Assembly (NCBI RefSeq): GCF_000198775.1
Contig: NC_014722.1
Coordinates: 347,638 to 411,637 of the forward strand
Origin: Mycetohabitans rhizoxinica HKI 454
Lineage (GTDB): Bacteria; Pseudomonadota; Gammaproteobacteria; Burkholderiales; Burkholderiaceae
Reading direction: 5' to 3'
Length of the DNA stretch: 64,000 bases
Within the stretch, counting starts at the first letter, position 1. Each line of letters starts with the position of its first letter. The position numbers were made by a program, and so were the translations under genes. Below are positions 41,839 to 53,334 of this stretch, piece by piece. The notes under the pieces were generated by a model. The model did not search any database and was not told where the DNA came from. It was given only the letters and a program-made list of their open reading frames with translations.

Positions 41839-42789
41839 ATGGAATTTTTCCGGATTCGCAAAGACATTCCGTTCATGCAGCGGGCGTTGATCTTCAACGT
41901 GATCTCGCTCGTGACGTTCCTTCTCGCGGTGTTCTTTCTGCTGCATCGTGGTTTACATTTGTCCGTCGAATTTACCGGCGGCACGGTGCTAGAAATCCAC
42001 ACGCCGCAAGCCGCGCAAGTCGACCCAATCCGCGGCGCGCTGGACAAGATCGGCTATGCCGATGCGCAGGTACAGACCTTTGGCACGTCGCGTGACGTGC
42101 TGATTCGTCTGCCGTTGAAGGGAGGGCTGTCGTCGGCGCAGCAAAGCGATCAGGTGATGGCCGCGCTGAACGAGCTTGACGCGCAGATCAAGCTGCAACG
42201 CGTGGAGTTCGTCGGGCCGCAGGTGGGCAAGGAGCTTGCGACTGACGGGTTGCTTGCGCTCGCGTGCGTGGTCGTGGGCATCGTGATCTACCTGTCGTTT
42301 CGCTTCGAATGGAAATATGCGATCGCCGGGATCATCGCGAACCTGCACGACGTCGTGATCATCCTGGGTTTTTTTGCGTTCTTCCAGTGGGAGTTCTCGC
42401 TATCGGTGCTGGCCGCGGTGCTCGCGGTGCTTGGCTATTCGGTCAACGAGTCCGTGGTCATTTTCGATCGGATTCGCGAGACGTTTCGGCGTGAGCGCAA
42501 GATGACGGTCACCGAGGTCATCAATCATGCGATCACGAGCACGATGTCGCGCACGATCATCACGCACGGCTCGACGCAGATGATGGTGTTGTCGATGCTC
42601 TTGTTTGGCGGCCTGACGCTGCACTATTTCGCGCTGGCGCTGACCATCGGTATCCTGTTCGGCATCTATTCGTCGGTGTTCGTCGCTGCGGCGCTGGCGA
42701 TGTGGCTTGGCGTCAAGCGCGAAGACCTGATCAAGGAAAAGAAGACGGGCTACGACCCCAACGATCCGAACGCCGGCGCGCAGGTGTAG
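41839..42789 (+). CDS. secF: Protein translocase subunit SecF
   Basis: SecF pairs with SecD. The 316-residue protein has the D2-type start FFRIRKDIPFMQRALIFNVI and then LHLSVEFTGGTVLEI, and five C-terminal spans with VLGYSVNESVVIFDRIRETF, the conserved DR motif, and TIITHGSTQMMVLSMLLFGG. A RGHL-like hairpin lies just downstream. Confidence 0.95.
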   Translation: MEFFRIRKDIPFMQRALIFNVISLVTFLLAVFFLLHRGLHLSVEFTGGTVLEIHTPQAAQVDPIRGALDKIGYADAQVQTFGTSRDVLIRLPLKGGLSSAQQSDQVMAALNELDAQIKLQRVEFVGPQVGKELATDGLLALACVVVGIVIYLSFRFEWKYAIAGIIANLHDVVIILGFFAFFQWEFSLSVLAAVLAVLGYSVNESVVIFDRIRETFRRERKMTVTEVINHAITSTMSRTIITHGSTQMMVLSMLLFGGLTLHYFALALTIGILFGIYSSVFVAAALAMWLGVKREDLIKEKKTGYDPNDPNAGAQV

Positions 42790-42814
42790 CCGCGCTCGCC
42801 GCCCTGCGCGGCGT

Positions 42815-42848
42815 GTTGGCTGGTCCGTGACAGCTCGGACTGGCCAAC
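42815..42848. terminator. Hairpin between convergent secF and MFS gene
   Basis: GTTGGCTGGTCCG and CGGACTGGCCAAC form an inverted repeat with two mismatches around an 8-base loop. It lies 26 bp after secF and 40 bp after the end of the opposing gene. No T tract follows, so function as an intrinsic terminator is uncertain. Confidence 0.4.
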
Positions 42849-42887
42849 CGCTACAACTGCTGCAACCGCTGCAACCGGCTCGCGCGT

Positions 42888-44183
42888 TCAGCGCACCGCG
42901 AGTCGCAAGCGCACCGCAAACAGCGCGACGATGCTGATCGCGGCCGCAAAGATCATGTAGAAGCCGGGCGCCACTTTGGTGCCAGTCGATGCGATCAACC
43001 ACGAGATGATGAACGGTGCAAAGCCGCCGAAGATTGTCACGGCGATGTTGTACGACAGCGACAGCCCGGTCGTACGAGTACTGACCGGGAAAATCTCCGA
43101 CAGCAACCCAGGCAGCGTTGCGAAATAGCCGCTCATCAAAAAGCCGAAGATGATTTGCACGACCAGCAGCGTCGCCAAGGTCGGATGCGAGACCAGCGTC
43201 GCAAACGCAGGGTAGATCAGCACGAGAATCGCGATCGCCGAGGCGAGCATGATGCCGGTGCGGCCATGCTGGTCGGACCAGTGGCCCACCAGTGGCGACA
43301 CGACCAACTGGATCATGCCGGTCAACAGGATCGCGGCGAACGACGCCGACGCCGGTAGGCCGAGTTGCTTCACCGCGAAGGTCGGCATGAACAGCACGAC
43401 ATACGTCGACACGGTGGCCAGAATCACCACGCCGATGGCGATCAGCAAACGCTCCTTCTGCGTCGCGAGGGTATCGCGCACGGGTGTCAACGTGGTCTTG
43501 CTCGACATCTCGGCCGCGACGAACTCGGGCGTCTCATCGACGTGCTTGCGGATATACCATGCCACCGGCCCAATCAACAGCCCGAAGAAAAATGGGATCC
43601 GCCAACCCCATGCATCCATTTGCGCGGATGACAGGTTGCCATTGAGTATGACGCCGAAGCTGGCTGCGAGCAGCGTCGTGAGCCCTTGGCTGGCGACTTG
43701 CCAGCTGGAGAAAAAGCCACGGCGCTGCGGCATATGCTCAGCCAGGAACGCAGTGGCGCTGCCGAACTCGCCGCCGGCGGAAAAGCCTTGCAGCAATCGC
43801 GCGATGACTAGGATCAGCGGCGCGGCCAGGCCGATGGTCGCGTAGTTGGGCAGCACCGCGATGATTAGCGTGCCGGCCATCATTAGCAAGATCGTCAGCG
43901 ATAGCGCGGCCCGGCGGCCGGCGCGGTCCGCATAAGCGCCGAGCACGATGGCGCCCAGCGGTCGCATGAAGAACGATACGCCGAACGTGCCCAAGGTGAG
44001 CAGCAACGATATCGTGTCGTTGCCGGCCGGGAAGAATTGCCGGGAGATGACAACGGCAAAGAAGCCGTAGGCGACCAGATCGAACCATTCGAGTGCGTTG
44101 CCGATCGAGGCAGCGGCCACTGCGCGCCACACCTTCGGCTGCACGGTCGGGGTAACGGACGACAATGAGACAGATGCACCCAT
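42888..44183 (-). CDS. MFS transporter, metabolite:H+ symporter (MHS) family
   Basis: The 431-residue protein has 12 hydrophobic spans and MHS-family motifs: ASIGNALEWFDLVAYGFFAVV near residue 25, FGVSFFMRPLGAIVLGAYADRAGRR, GFSAGGEFGSATAFLAEH, and SLSYNIAVTIFGGFAPF. Family members carry alpha-ketoglutarate, proline/betaine, shikimate or other small acids with protons; the substrate here cannot be told. It is convergent with secF and followed upstream by a yceI remnant. The ATG at 44183 is preceded by a GGGACTC-type weak site. Confidence 0.85.
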   Translation of the reverse strand: MGASVSLSSVTPTVQPKVWRAVAAASIGNALEWFDLVAYGFFAVVISRQFFPAGNDTISLLLTLGTFGVSFFMRPLGAIVLGAYADRAGRRAALSLTILLMMAGTLIIAVLPNYATIGLAAPLILVIARLLQGFSAGGEFGSATAFLAEHMPQRRGFFSSWQVASQGLTTLLAASFGVILNGNLSSAQMDAWGWRIPFFFGLLIGPVAWYIRKHVDETPEFVAAEMSSKTTLTPVRDTLATQKERLLIAIGVVILATVSTYVVLFMPTFAVKQLGLPASASFAAILLTGMIQLVVSPLVGHWSDQHGRTGIMLASAIAILVLIYPAFATLVSHPTLATLLVVQIIFGFLMSGYFATLPGLLSEIFPVSTRTTGLSLSYNIAVTIFGGFAPFIISWLIASTGTKVAPGFYMIFAAAISIVALFAVRLRLAVR

Positions 44184-44390
44184 GCGAGTCCCTTATTCTA
44201 TGAACTGCGTTGACGAATGCCGTCGCCTGGTCGTTGTACTCACAATGATTTTTTGGCGCCGGTGCCTGCGTGCGCCTCACCTTAGCGGTAACGCCGTCAG
44301 ATTTCAACCGTTAAAAAGGGCCAAACGGGGTTTGCCTTGCCGCATCGGTTGCACGCGACGCGGCTCAAGCCGCTCGCCCGGTCGCGTTCA

Positions 44391-44613
44391 CTATTGCTTG
44401 ATGCCTTCGACTTGGATCTGGAGCGTGGTCTGCATGTTGAAGCCGTAGGACTGACCATAGTCCAGCCCGAAGTCAGCGCGGTTGAAGCTAGCCTTGGCAT
44501 CGGCGCCGCACCACCAGCGTTTGAGCATCGGATGCTGCTTACATTGGAACGAGTCCAGCGTCAGCTTCAGCTTCAGCGGTTTGGTAATGCCGTGCAACGT
44601 TAGCGGACGGCAT
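44391..44613 (-). pseudogene. YceI-family periplasmic protein, internal deletion
   Basis: The last 68 codons are a good YceI C-terminus: [53 protein letters not shown] and QIQVEGIKQ. Upstream in this frame a stop occurs almost at once. A GAGGAGAG ribosome site and ATG at 44613 stand directly before this fragment but in another frame, as if the bulk of the gene (a roughly 120-residue lipocalin-like barrel) had been deleted between the start and the C-terminal part. The missing N-terminal signal peptide supports loss of function. Confidence 0.75.
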
Positions 44614-44751
44614 GAAAGTCAGTCTCTCCTCGTAGGAAACAATGCAGTAGTATTGGCTCGAATCCATCCTCACGCTAAACGAGGCAACGCCGGCGCTATG
44701 CTTTGCTAAGATGGACCGCCGCATGGCGCTTACCGGAACCGTCGAACCCGT

Positions 44752-45396
44752 ATGGACCCTACCGAGCTGATTGCGTGTCACCAGTGCGACGCGCTGCATT
44801 ACAAGCGCGCACTGCATCCGGGCACAGTCGCGCGCTGCGCTCGTTGTGGCGCGGTGTTGTATCGTGGCCTGTCCGGGCGGCTGGACCGAGTGAGCGCGAT
44901 GACGCTTGCCGCGTTGATCACGTTCGTGATTGCGCAGGCCGCGCCGATCGTTCAGTTGGAGACCAACGGGATCGTCACGCAGACTACGCTGGCCGCCGCC
45001 ATTGCCGCGCTGTGGGCTGAAAACAGCCAGGTGATCGCGGTGCTCGTGCTGTGCTCCACGACGCTGTTTCCGCTCGCCGAATTGTGTGCGCTGCTTTACT
45101 TGCTGTTCTCGTTGCGCGCTGGCATTCGCCCGTATGCGTTCGACGAGTTGTTGCGGATGATCCAGTGGATCCGGCCGTGGGGCATGATCGAGGTGTTCAT
45201 GCTCGGCATTCTCGTCGCACTGGTCAAGCTGTCGAGTCTGGCGGACATGCGCCCGGAAGCGGCGCTGTTCGCGTTTGGCGCGCTGACGCTGATGATCGCA
45301 TCGGTGGTGACGTTCGATCCCCGCGTGCTATGGGAGGTCGCGGACCGACTCGACGAAGGCGTCACCACGTGCAGCCGCGCGGCGAGGCATTCATGA
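44752..45396 (+). CDS. pqiA: PqiA-family membrane protein, first half
   Basis: PqiA proteins are inner-membrane parts of the PqiABC lipid-transport system. This 214-residue copy has the rubredoxin-like zinc motifs ACHQCDALHYKRA and VARCARCGAVLYR and four spans. E. coli PqiA has two such units in one chain; here they are separate genes, as in other Burkholderia. The stop overlaps the next start (ATGA). Confidence 0.9.
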   Translation: MDPTELIACHQCDALHYKRALHPGTVARCARCGAVLYRGLSGRLDRVSAMTLAALITFVIAQAAPIVQLETNGIVTQTTLAAAIAALWAENSQVIAVLVLCSTTLFPLAELCALLYLLFSLRAGIRPYAFDELLRMIQWIRPWGMIEVFMLGILVALVKLSSLADMRPEAALFAFGALTLMIASVVTFDPRVLWEVADRLDEGVTTCSRAARHS

Positions 45397-46043
45397 GCAC
45401 GCCGCGCACGACCTACCCGAGCGCGCGGCGCGCTGGCCTGGTGACGTGCCATGCGTGCGGGCTGGTGTCGCCGTTGGTGCGCACCGGCCAGAGGCAGTGC
45501 TGTGCGCGTTGCGGCGCGACGCTGCACGTGCGCAAGCCGGATTCGATTGCGCGCACGTACGCGTTCTTAATTGCTGCGGCGATCATGTACGTGCCGGCGA
45601 ATCTGCTGCCGGTGATGCATACGTCGTCGTTGCTTGGCTCGCAGGACGATACGATCATGTCTGGCGTTGTCTATTTCTGGACCTCTGGCGACTGGCCGCT
45701 GGCCGTGATCGTATTCGTGGCGAGCATCCTCGTGCCGATGCTCAAGCTCGCTGTGCTGACGCTGCTGACCGTCACGGCCCAAATCGGTTCGAGATGGCGG
45801 CCGTTGCAGCGCACGCGGCTGTATCGCGGCGTCGAAGCGATCGGCCGCTGGTCGATGCTGGATATTTTCGTCATCACGCTGACCGTCGCGCTGGTGCGCT
45901 TCCACTCGCTCGCGGAAATTACCGCTGGACCCGGTGCGGTTGCGTTCGGCGTGGTCGTCGTACTCACGATGATCGCCTCGATGCAGTTCGATCCCCGCCT
46001 GATCTGGGACAACATCGAATCGTCAGGAAAGGAACATGAATAA
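45393..46043 (+). CDS. pqiA: PqiA-family membrane protein, second half
   Basis: The second 216-residue PqiA unit has CHACGLVSPLVRTGQRQCCARCGATLHVR (two C-x2-C pairs, shown in part across the region) and spans such as YAFLIAAAIMYVPANLLPVM and AVIVFVASILVPMLKLAVL. The conserved SMLDIFVITLTVALVRF motif is at the C-terminal part. The start overlaps the first unit and pqiB starts eight bases before its stop, so four genes are translated together. Confidence 0.9.
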   Translation: MSTPRTTYPSARRAGLVTCHACGLVSPLVRTGQRQCCARCGATLHVRKPDSIARTYAFLIAAAIMYVPANLLPVMHTSSLLGSQDDTIMSGVVYFWTSGDWPLAVIVFVASILVPMLKLAVLTLLTVTAQIGSRWRPLQRTRLYRGVEAIGRWSMLDIFVITLTVALVRFHSLAEITAGPGAVAFGVVVVLTMIASMQFDPRLIWDNIESSGKEHE

Positions 46044-47709
46044 CAAAAACAACGCCACCGGGACCGGCTCGCCGGAGGCGGGGCCGGGCGACCCGCTTGG
46101 GGCGGCTGACGGTGGCGTGCCGCCGCATTTGCCTGAGCCGGTTGTGCAGCGCACGAGCCGCTGGCTGCCGTCGCTGGTCTGGGTGATTCCGCTGATCGCC
46201 GCGCTGGTCGGCGTGTCGCTGTTTGTGAAGACGGTGCTGGAGCGCGGGCCAACGATCACCATCACGTTCAGGACGGCCGAAGGGCTCGAGCCGGGCAAGA
46301 CGCAGGTTAAATACAAAGACGTGGTGATCGGCGCGGTGAAGACCATCACGCTGTCCAAGGACCTGGCCACCGTGCTCGTGACCGTCGAGTTGACCAAGCA
46401 GGCCGAGGGCTTCGCCGTTGACGACACGCGCTTCTGGGTCGTACGGCCGCGCGTGGCAGCCAGCGGCGTATCAGGACTGAATACGCTGCTCTCGGGCGCC
46501 TATATTGGCGTGGACGCTGGCCGTTCTCGGGAAACGCGCAAGCAATTCCTCGGACTCGAACAGCCGCCGCCAATTACGCGTGATCAGAGCGGGCACCAAT
46601 TCGTGCTGCACGGCGACAGCCTGGGGTCGGTGGATATCGGCTCGCCGGTATTCTATCGGCGCGTGCAGGTCGGGCAGGTGGTGGGCTACAGTCTCGACCC
46701 GAATGGCACCGGCGTGACGATGCAAGTATTTGTCAATGCGCCCTATGATCAGTACGTCGGTGAGAACACGCGCTGGTGGCATGCGAGCGGCGTCGACCTG
46801 CGGCTCGATTCAGGCGGTTTTAAGCTCAATACGCAATCGCTGGCAGCCATGGTGATTGGTGGCATCGCGTTCCAATCGCCGCCAAGCGAGCCGGTGGGTG
46901 CACAAGCGCGCAATGACGCTCATTTCCGCCTGGCGAGCGATGAAGCCGATGCAATGCGGGCGTCGGACGGCGAGGCGGTGCCGTTCGTGCTGAACTTCAA
47001 CCAGTCGCTGCGCGGCCTGTCGGTCGGCGCGCCAGTTGATTTCCGCGGCATCGTACTGGGCCGGGTGCGCTCAATTGGTATCGATTACGATCCGGTGAGG
47101 CACGCGTTTTTGATGCCGGTAACCGTCGAGCTGTATCCGGACCGGCTCGGGCCGCGCGTGCGCGAAGCGGCGCGCACTGGCGGCGTGCGAGCGCGCGCGA
47201 CGATGATCGAGAGCTTGGTGAAATCGGGGCTGCGGGCCCAGTTGCGCACTGGCAACCTGATCACCAGCCAGTTATACGTCGCGCTGGACCTGTTCCCGAA
47301 TGCACCGCCGGCCAAGGTGAACATGAGCCGCTCGCCGATCGAGTTGCCGACCGTGCCCAATACGCTGGACGAACTGCAACTGCAAGTGGCCGACATTGCG
47401 AAGAAGCTTGACAAGGTGCCGTTCGACGAGATCGGCGTGCGCTTGAACAGCACGCTGAAGCGTGCCAACAGCCTGTTCAAGCAACTCGATACCCAACTTG
47501 CGCCGCAGGCCAAGGACACGTTGAGTACGGCGCAGCGAACGTTCCATGCTGCACAGTCGTCGCTGCAACAGGATTCGCCGCTGCAGACCGATGTGCGGCA
47601 GGCGCTGCAACAGTTGACGCGTACGCTGCAGTCGCTCAATGCGCTGTCGGACTATCTCGAACGTCATCCTGAATCGCTGCTACGCGGTAAGGGGAGGGAT
47701 CAACCATGA
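46036..47709 (+). CDS. pqiB: PqiB, MCE-domain lipid-transport protein
   Basis: PqiB (557 residues) is a periplasm-spanning MCE protein anchored by one N-terminal span (SLVWVIPLIAALVGVSLFV). Three MCE repeats are visible: near residues 70-130 (GPTITITFRTAEGLEPGKTQ), 185-250 (SPVFYRRVQVGQVVGYSL) and 315-380 (LRGLSVGAPVDFRGIVLG), each with the G-x-x-V-x-Y/F-x-G pattern. The C-terminus after 450 is a long helix rich in Gln and Leu. In E. coli the protein forms a syringe-like tube between membranes. Confidence 0.93.
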   Translation: MNNKNNATGTGSPEAGPGDPLGAADGGVPPHLPEPVVQRTSRWLPSLVWVIPLIAALVGVSLFVKTVLERGPTITITFRTAEGLEPGKTQVKYKDVVIGAVKTITLSKDLATVLVTVELTKQAEGFAVDDTRFWVVRPRVAASGVSGLNTLLSGAYIGVDAGRSRETRKQFLGLEQPPPITRDQSGHQFVLHGDSLGSVDIGSPVFYRRVQVGQVVGYSLDPNGTGVTMQVFVNAPYDQYVGENTRWWHASGVDLRLDSGGFKLNTQSLAAMVIGGIAFQSPPSEPVGAQARNDAHFRLASDEADAMRASDGEAVPFVLNFNQSLRGLSVGAPVDFRGIVLGRVRSIGIDYDPVRHAFLMPVTVELYPDRLGPRVREAARTGGVRARATMIESLVKSGLRAQLRTGNLITSQLYVALDLFPNAPPAKVNMSRSPIELPTVPNTLDELQLQVADIAKKLDKVPFDEIGVRLNSTLKRANSLFKQLDTQLAPQAKDTLSTAQRTFHAAQSSLQQDSPLQTDVRQALQQLTRTLQSLNALSDYLERHPESLLRGKGRDQP

Positions 47710-48428
47710 AGTCGTGTCGATCTCCGCGGCGCTGCATCGCACACATCGCGCCGCTTGCCGTCCTGTGCGCGGCGGCGTTGCTCGCGAGTGCGTGTGGCAG
47801 TGTGGTGCCCGATCGCTTCTATACGCTGGCGGGGCCGGCACGCGGGGCGCCGCGTGCGGCGCCAGCGCAGTTCTATATCGAGTTGATGCCGGTTGACGTG
47901 CCGCAGCAAGTGGCTCGCTCCCAATTCGTCGTCACGACCGGACCGGGCCAGGTAGCGTTGCTCGAGCACGAGCGGTGGAGCGCGCCGTTGTCTGACGAGA
48001 TGGGCCGCGCGCTGTCCGACGAGGTGAGTCGCGCGCTCGGCGCGATCGATGTCTATCGCACGCCGCATCCGGCCACTTCACCGGTGTTCCGGATTCACGT
48101 CAACGTGCAGCGCTTCGAATCGGCGCCCGGTGCGCACGCCGGCCTGGAGGCGACGTGGAGCGTGCGCGCGTTGCCCGACGGGGTGCCCGTGACATGCCAC
48201 AGCACGATCGAGGAGCCCGTTGCGGCCGGCTATGAGGCGCTAGTGGCCGGTCATCGGCGGGCGTTGCAACGCTTGTCGGCCGACATCGCCGACGTGGTGC
48301 GCGAGCTTGTGCAGCATCGCTGTGCGACCTCTGCCTGCGCCGCGCCGCCAAGTGGGCGCACCGGCACCCGCATCGCGCCCACGGGGCCAGCGCCGGATTC
48401 GGCGCTGCGATGCCCGGCGTCTACTTAA
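47706..48428 (+). CDS. pqiC: PqiC, outer-membrane lipoprotein partner of PqiAB
   Basis: A 240-residue protein with a signal peptide and lipobox (LAVLCAAALLASACGSV), then the ABC-type-transport auxiliary fold seen in PqiC/YmbA: FYTLAGPARGAPR, FVVTTGPGQVALLEHERWS and FRIHVNVQRFES. The C-terminus after residue 205 is a non-conserved Ala/Pro tail. The start overlaps pqiB. The tgt stop is only 16 bp away on the other strand. Confidence 0.88.
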   Translation: MKSCRSPRRCIAHIAPLAVLCAAALLASACGSVVPDRFYTLAGPARGAPRAAPAQFYIELMPVDVPQQVARSQFVVTTGPGQVALLEHERWSAPLSDEMGRALSDEVSRALGAIDVYRTPHPATSPVFRIHVNVQRFESAPGAHAGLEATWSVRALPDGVPVTCHSTIEEPVAAGYEALVAGHRRALQRLSADIADVVRELVQHRCATSACAAPPSGRTGTRIAPTGPAPDSALRCPAST

Positions 48429-48444
48429 GCGCGCGAGCGAGCCG

Positions 48445-50692
<2,248 letters not shown>

Positions 50693-50796
50693 GAAATGGG
50701 ACGGGTAGCGCAACGGCACGCTCGCGCAACTGCGCTACCCTGATGCACAATGCAGGGCCGTGCCAATAAAATCGATATTGTACTTGCGATAGCCCG

Positions 50797-53115
50797 ATGT
50801 CTTTGTCCCGTCATCCGCAGCTGGTGTTACCGCGATCAGGTGAACCCGACGCCGTGCCTGGCGATGCCAGCGCAGGCGGCGCCGCGGCGCCTGCGCGCCG
50901 CGGCGCCGGGCCGTCGGCACGCAAGCGCCTCCCGGCGGCCATGGTCGGCGACAAGGCTGCGGTCCAAGCCGCGGATGACACGGCGGCCCAAGCTGCCGAC
51001 AGTCCCGCCGTTAAACCTGCTGGCAAGGCTTCGACCCAGCCCGCCGGCAAGTCGGGTGCCAAGCCGAGCGACAAACTGGCTCGGCTGGGGCTGGTGCGCG
51101 ACATCGACCTGGTGCTGCATTTGCCGATGCGCTATGAGGACGAGACGACGCTGACGCCGATTGGCCAACTGCTGCCAGGCATGACCGCGCAGGTCCAGGG
51201 CGAAGTGGTGGACAACGAAATCGCCTACCGGCCACGCCGCCAGATGTTGGTACGGCTGCGCGACGAGCACGGCGATGTGCTGATGCTGCGGTTTCTGAAC
51301 TTTTGGGGCTCCCAGGCCCGGCAACTGGCGTCTGGCGCGCGCTTGCGCGTGCGTGGCGACGTGCGAGGGGGCTTCTTCGGGATGGAAATGGTCCATCCGG
51401 CATACCGCGTGGTTGAAGACGACACGCCGTTGCCCGACGCGTTGACGCCTGTGTACTCGAGCACAGCTGGCGTGTCGCAGGCGTATTTGCGCCGCGCGAT
51501 CGACAGCGCGCTGCAACGCACGCCATTGCCGGAGTTGCTGCCGCCGCAGATCGCCGACGCGTTCCTGGCCCCGCTTGGGGTGCCGTCGTTGGCCGATGCG
51601 GTGCGCACGCTGCATCACCCGCGTGCGGATGCGGATGAGGCCGCCCTGATGGAGCGGACCCATCCGGCATGGTTGCGGATCAAATTCGAGGAGTTGCTCG
51701 CGCAGCAATTGTCGCTCAAACGCGCGCATGACGAGCGGCGTTTGCGCGCCGCACCGGCGATGGCACGCCGTCCCGCCGCCGATCGCGACGCGCTCGTCAC
51801 GCGGTTGCATGCCGCGCTGCCGTTCCAGTTGACCGGCGCGCAGCAGCGGGCCAGCGAGCAAATTGCGGCGGACCTGGCCGCGGCGCATCCGATGCAGCGA
51901 CTGCTGCAGGGGGACGTGGGCAGCGGCAAGACAGTGGTCGCCGCGCTGGCGGCGGCGCAGGCGATCGATGCCGGCTACCAGGCGGCGCTGATGGCCCCCA
52001 CCGAGTTGCTGGCCGAACAACATGCGCGCAAACTGCGCGGCTGGCTCGAGCCGCTTGGTGTGCGCACGGCGTGGCTGGCCGGCAGCCTGAAGGCGCGCGA
52101 TAAGCGCGCCGCATTGGAGGCGGTGGCCAGCGGCGACGCGCCGCTGGTGATCGGCACGCATGCGATGATTCAGGAGGCGGTGAAATTTGCTCGGCTTGGT
52201 TTGGTGATCGTGGACGAGCAGCACCGCTTTGGCGTCGAACAGCGGCTTGCCTTGCGCGCGAAGGCGCAGGCCGAAGCCGCGGTGTCGGGGTTCCAGCCGC
52301 ATCAATTGATGATGTCCGCGACGCCGATTCCGCGCACGCTCGCGATGACGTACTACGCGGACCTGGACGTGTCCACGATCGACGAGTTACCACCAGGGCG
52401 CACGCCGGTGCTCACCAAGCTGGTATCGGATGCGCGTCGCGATGAAGTGATTGCCCGCGTGCGCGAGGCCGCCCTGGCTGGACGTCAGGTGTACTGGGTG
52501 TGCCCATTGATCGAGGAGAGCGAGGCGTTGCAATTGCAGACTGCCGTGGACACTTATGAGACGCTCGTTGCCGCGCTGCCGCAGTTGCAGGTGGGACTGG
52601 TGCATGGTCGCCTGGCGGCAGCCGACAAGGCCGACGTGATGGCGCGCTTTACCCGCAATGAGATCCATTTGCTGGTAGCGACCACGGTGATTGAGGTCGG
52701 CGTCGATGTGCCCAATGCGTCGTTGATGGTAGTCGAGCACGCGGAGCGCTTCGGCCTCGCGCAATTGCACCAATTACGCGGCCGGGTCGGCCGGGGCAGC
52801 CAGTCGTCGGTGTGCCTGCTGATGTACGCCAGCCCGCTGTCGTTGGCGGCGCGCGAACGACTGCGTACGATGCGCGAGACCACGGACGGTTTCGAGATCG
52901 CGCGTCGGGACCTGGAGATCCGCGGCCCCGGCGAATTCCTCGGCGCGCGGCAATCCGGCGCAGCGATGCTGCGCTTTGCAGACATCGAGCAGGATGCTTG
53001 GCTGATCGAGCCGGCACGGCGCGCGGCCGAGCGGCTGCTGGGCGAGTATCCGCAGGCCGCCGCCGCGCACTTGACACGTTGGCTCGGCAGCCGCGAGCAG
53101 TACTTGAAGGCGTGA
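50797..53115 (+). CDS. recG: ATP-dependent DNA helicase RecG
   Basis: RecG reverses stalled forks and processes Holliday junctions. The 772-residue protein has the wedge domain (DLVLHLPMRYEDETTLTP), the helicase Walker A GDVGSGKTVVAALAAAQ, the DEQH box VDEQHRFGVEQR, motif III (MSATPIPRTLAMTYY) and the C-terminal HRLRGRVGRGSQ-type segment (LHQLRGRVGRGSQSSVCLL). About 90 N-terminal residues are Ala/Lys-rich and absent in E. coli. It starts at the ATG at 50797. Confidence 0.94.
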   Translation: MSLSRHPQLVLPRSGEPDAVPGDASAGGAAAPARRGAGPSARKRLPAAMVGDKAAVQAADDTAAQAADSPAVKPAGKASTQPAGKSGAKPSDKLARLGLVRDIDLVLHLPMRYEDETTLTPIGQLLPGMTAQVQGEVVDNEIAYRPRRQMLVRLRDEHGDVLMLRFLNFWGSQARQLASGARLRVRGDVRGGFFGMEMVHPAYRVVEDDTPLPDALTPVYSSTAGVSQAYLRRAIDSALQRTPLPELLPPQIADAFLAPLGVPSLADAVRTLHHPRADADEAALMERTHPAWLRIKFEELLAQQLSLKRAHDERRLRAAPAMARRPAADRDALVTRLHAALPFQLTGAQQRASEQIAADLAAAHPMQRLLQGDVGSGKTVVAALAAAQAIDAGYQAALMAPTELLAEQHARKLRGWLEPLGVRTAWLAGSLKARDKRAALEAVASGDAPLVIGTHAMIQEAVKFARLGLVIVDEQHRFGVEQRLALRAKAQAEAAVSGFQPHQLMMSATPIPRTLAMTYYADLDVSTIDELPPGRTPVLTKLVSDARRDEVIARVREAALAGRQVYWVCPLIEESEALQLQTAVDTYETLVAALPQLQVGLVHGRLAAADKADVMARFTRNEIHLLVATTVIEVGVDVPNASLMVVEHAERFGLAQLHQLRGRVGRGSQSSVCLLMYASPLSLAARERLRTMRETTDGFEIARRDLEIRGPGEFLGARQSGAAMLRFADIEQDAWLIEPARRAAERLLGEYPQAAAAHLTRWLGSREQYLKA

Positions 53116-53304
53116 AGGGGTGAAGGGGTGAGCGCGGGCAGCGGATGCGGGTGGTATGAAGGCAATGAAGCCGGCGACGGCGTGCCCGGGTTTCGCGCGT
53201 GGCGTCTGCCTGCGCGCTGCCGGCCATCCCGATGAGGGTGGGGAAATGGGGGCAGGTAAAGGCCCCCTTGGCAAACGGGCCGGCAACGCGTATAAGAGAA
53301 AATC

Positions 53305-53334
53305 TATCGAAAGTATCGCCTCGATTAGTCGATA
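53305..53334. promoter_or_regulatory. Possible OxyR autoregulatory site at the oxyR start
   Basis: TATCG (53305-53309) and TATCG (53314-53318) are followed by CGATTA (53322-53327) and CGATA (53330-53334), ending at the ATG. This is a paired inverted half-site pattern typical of tetrameric LysR regulators. No ribosome binding site is visible because the repeat occupies its place. Confidence 0.35.

Noticed and set aside
53248..53267. Hairpin GGGGGC/GCCCCC after recG as a terminator
   Set aside because: The stem is perfect but short, with no T tract; it may be chance in GC-rich DNA.
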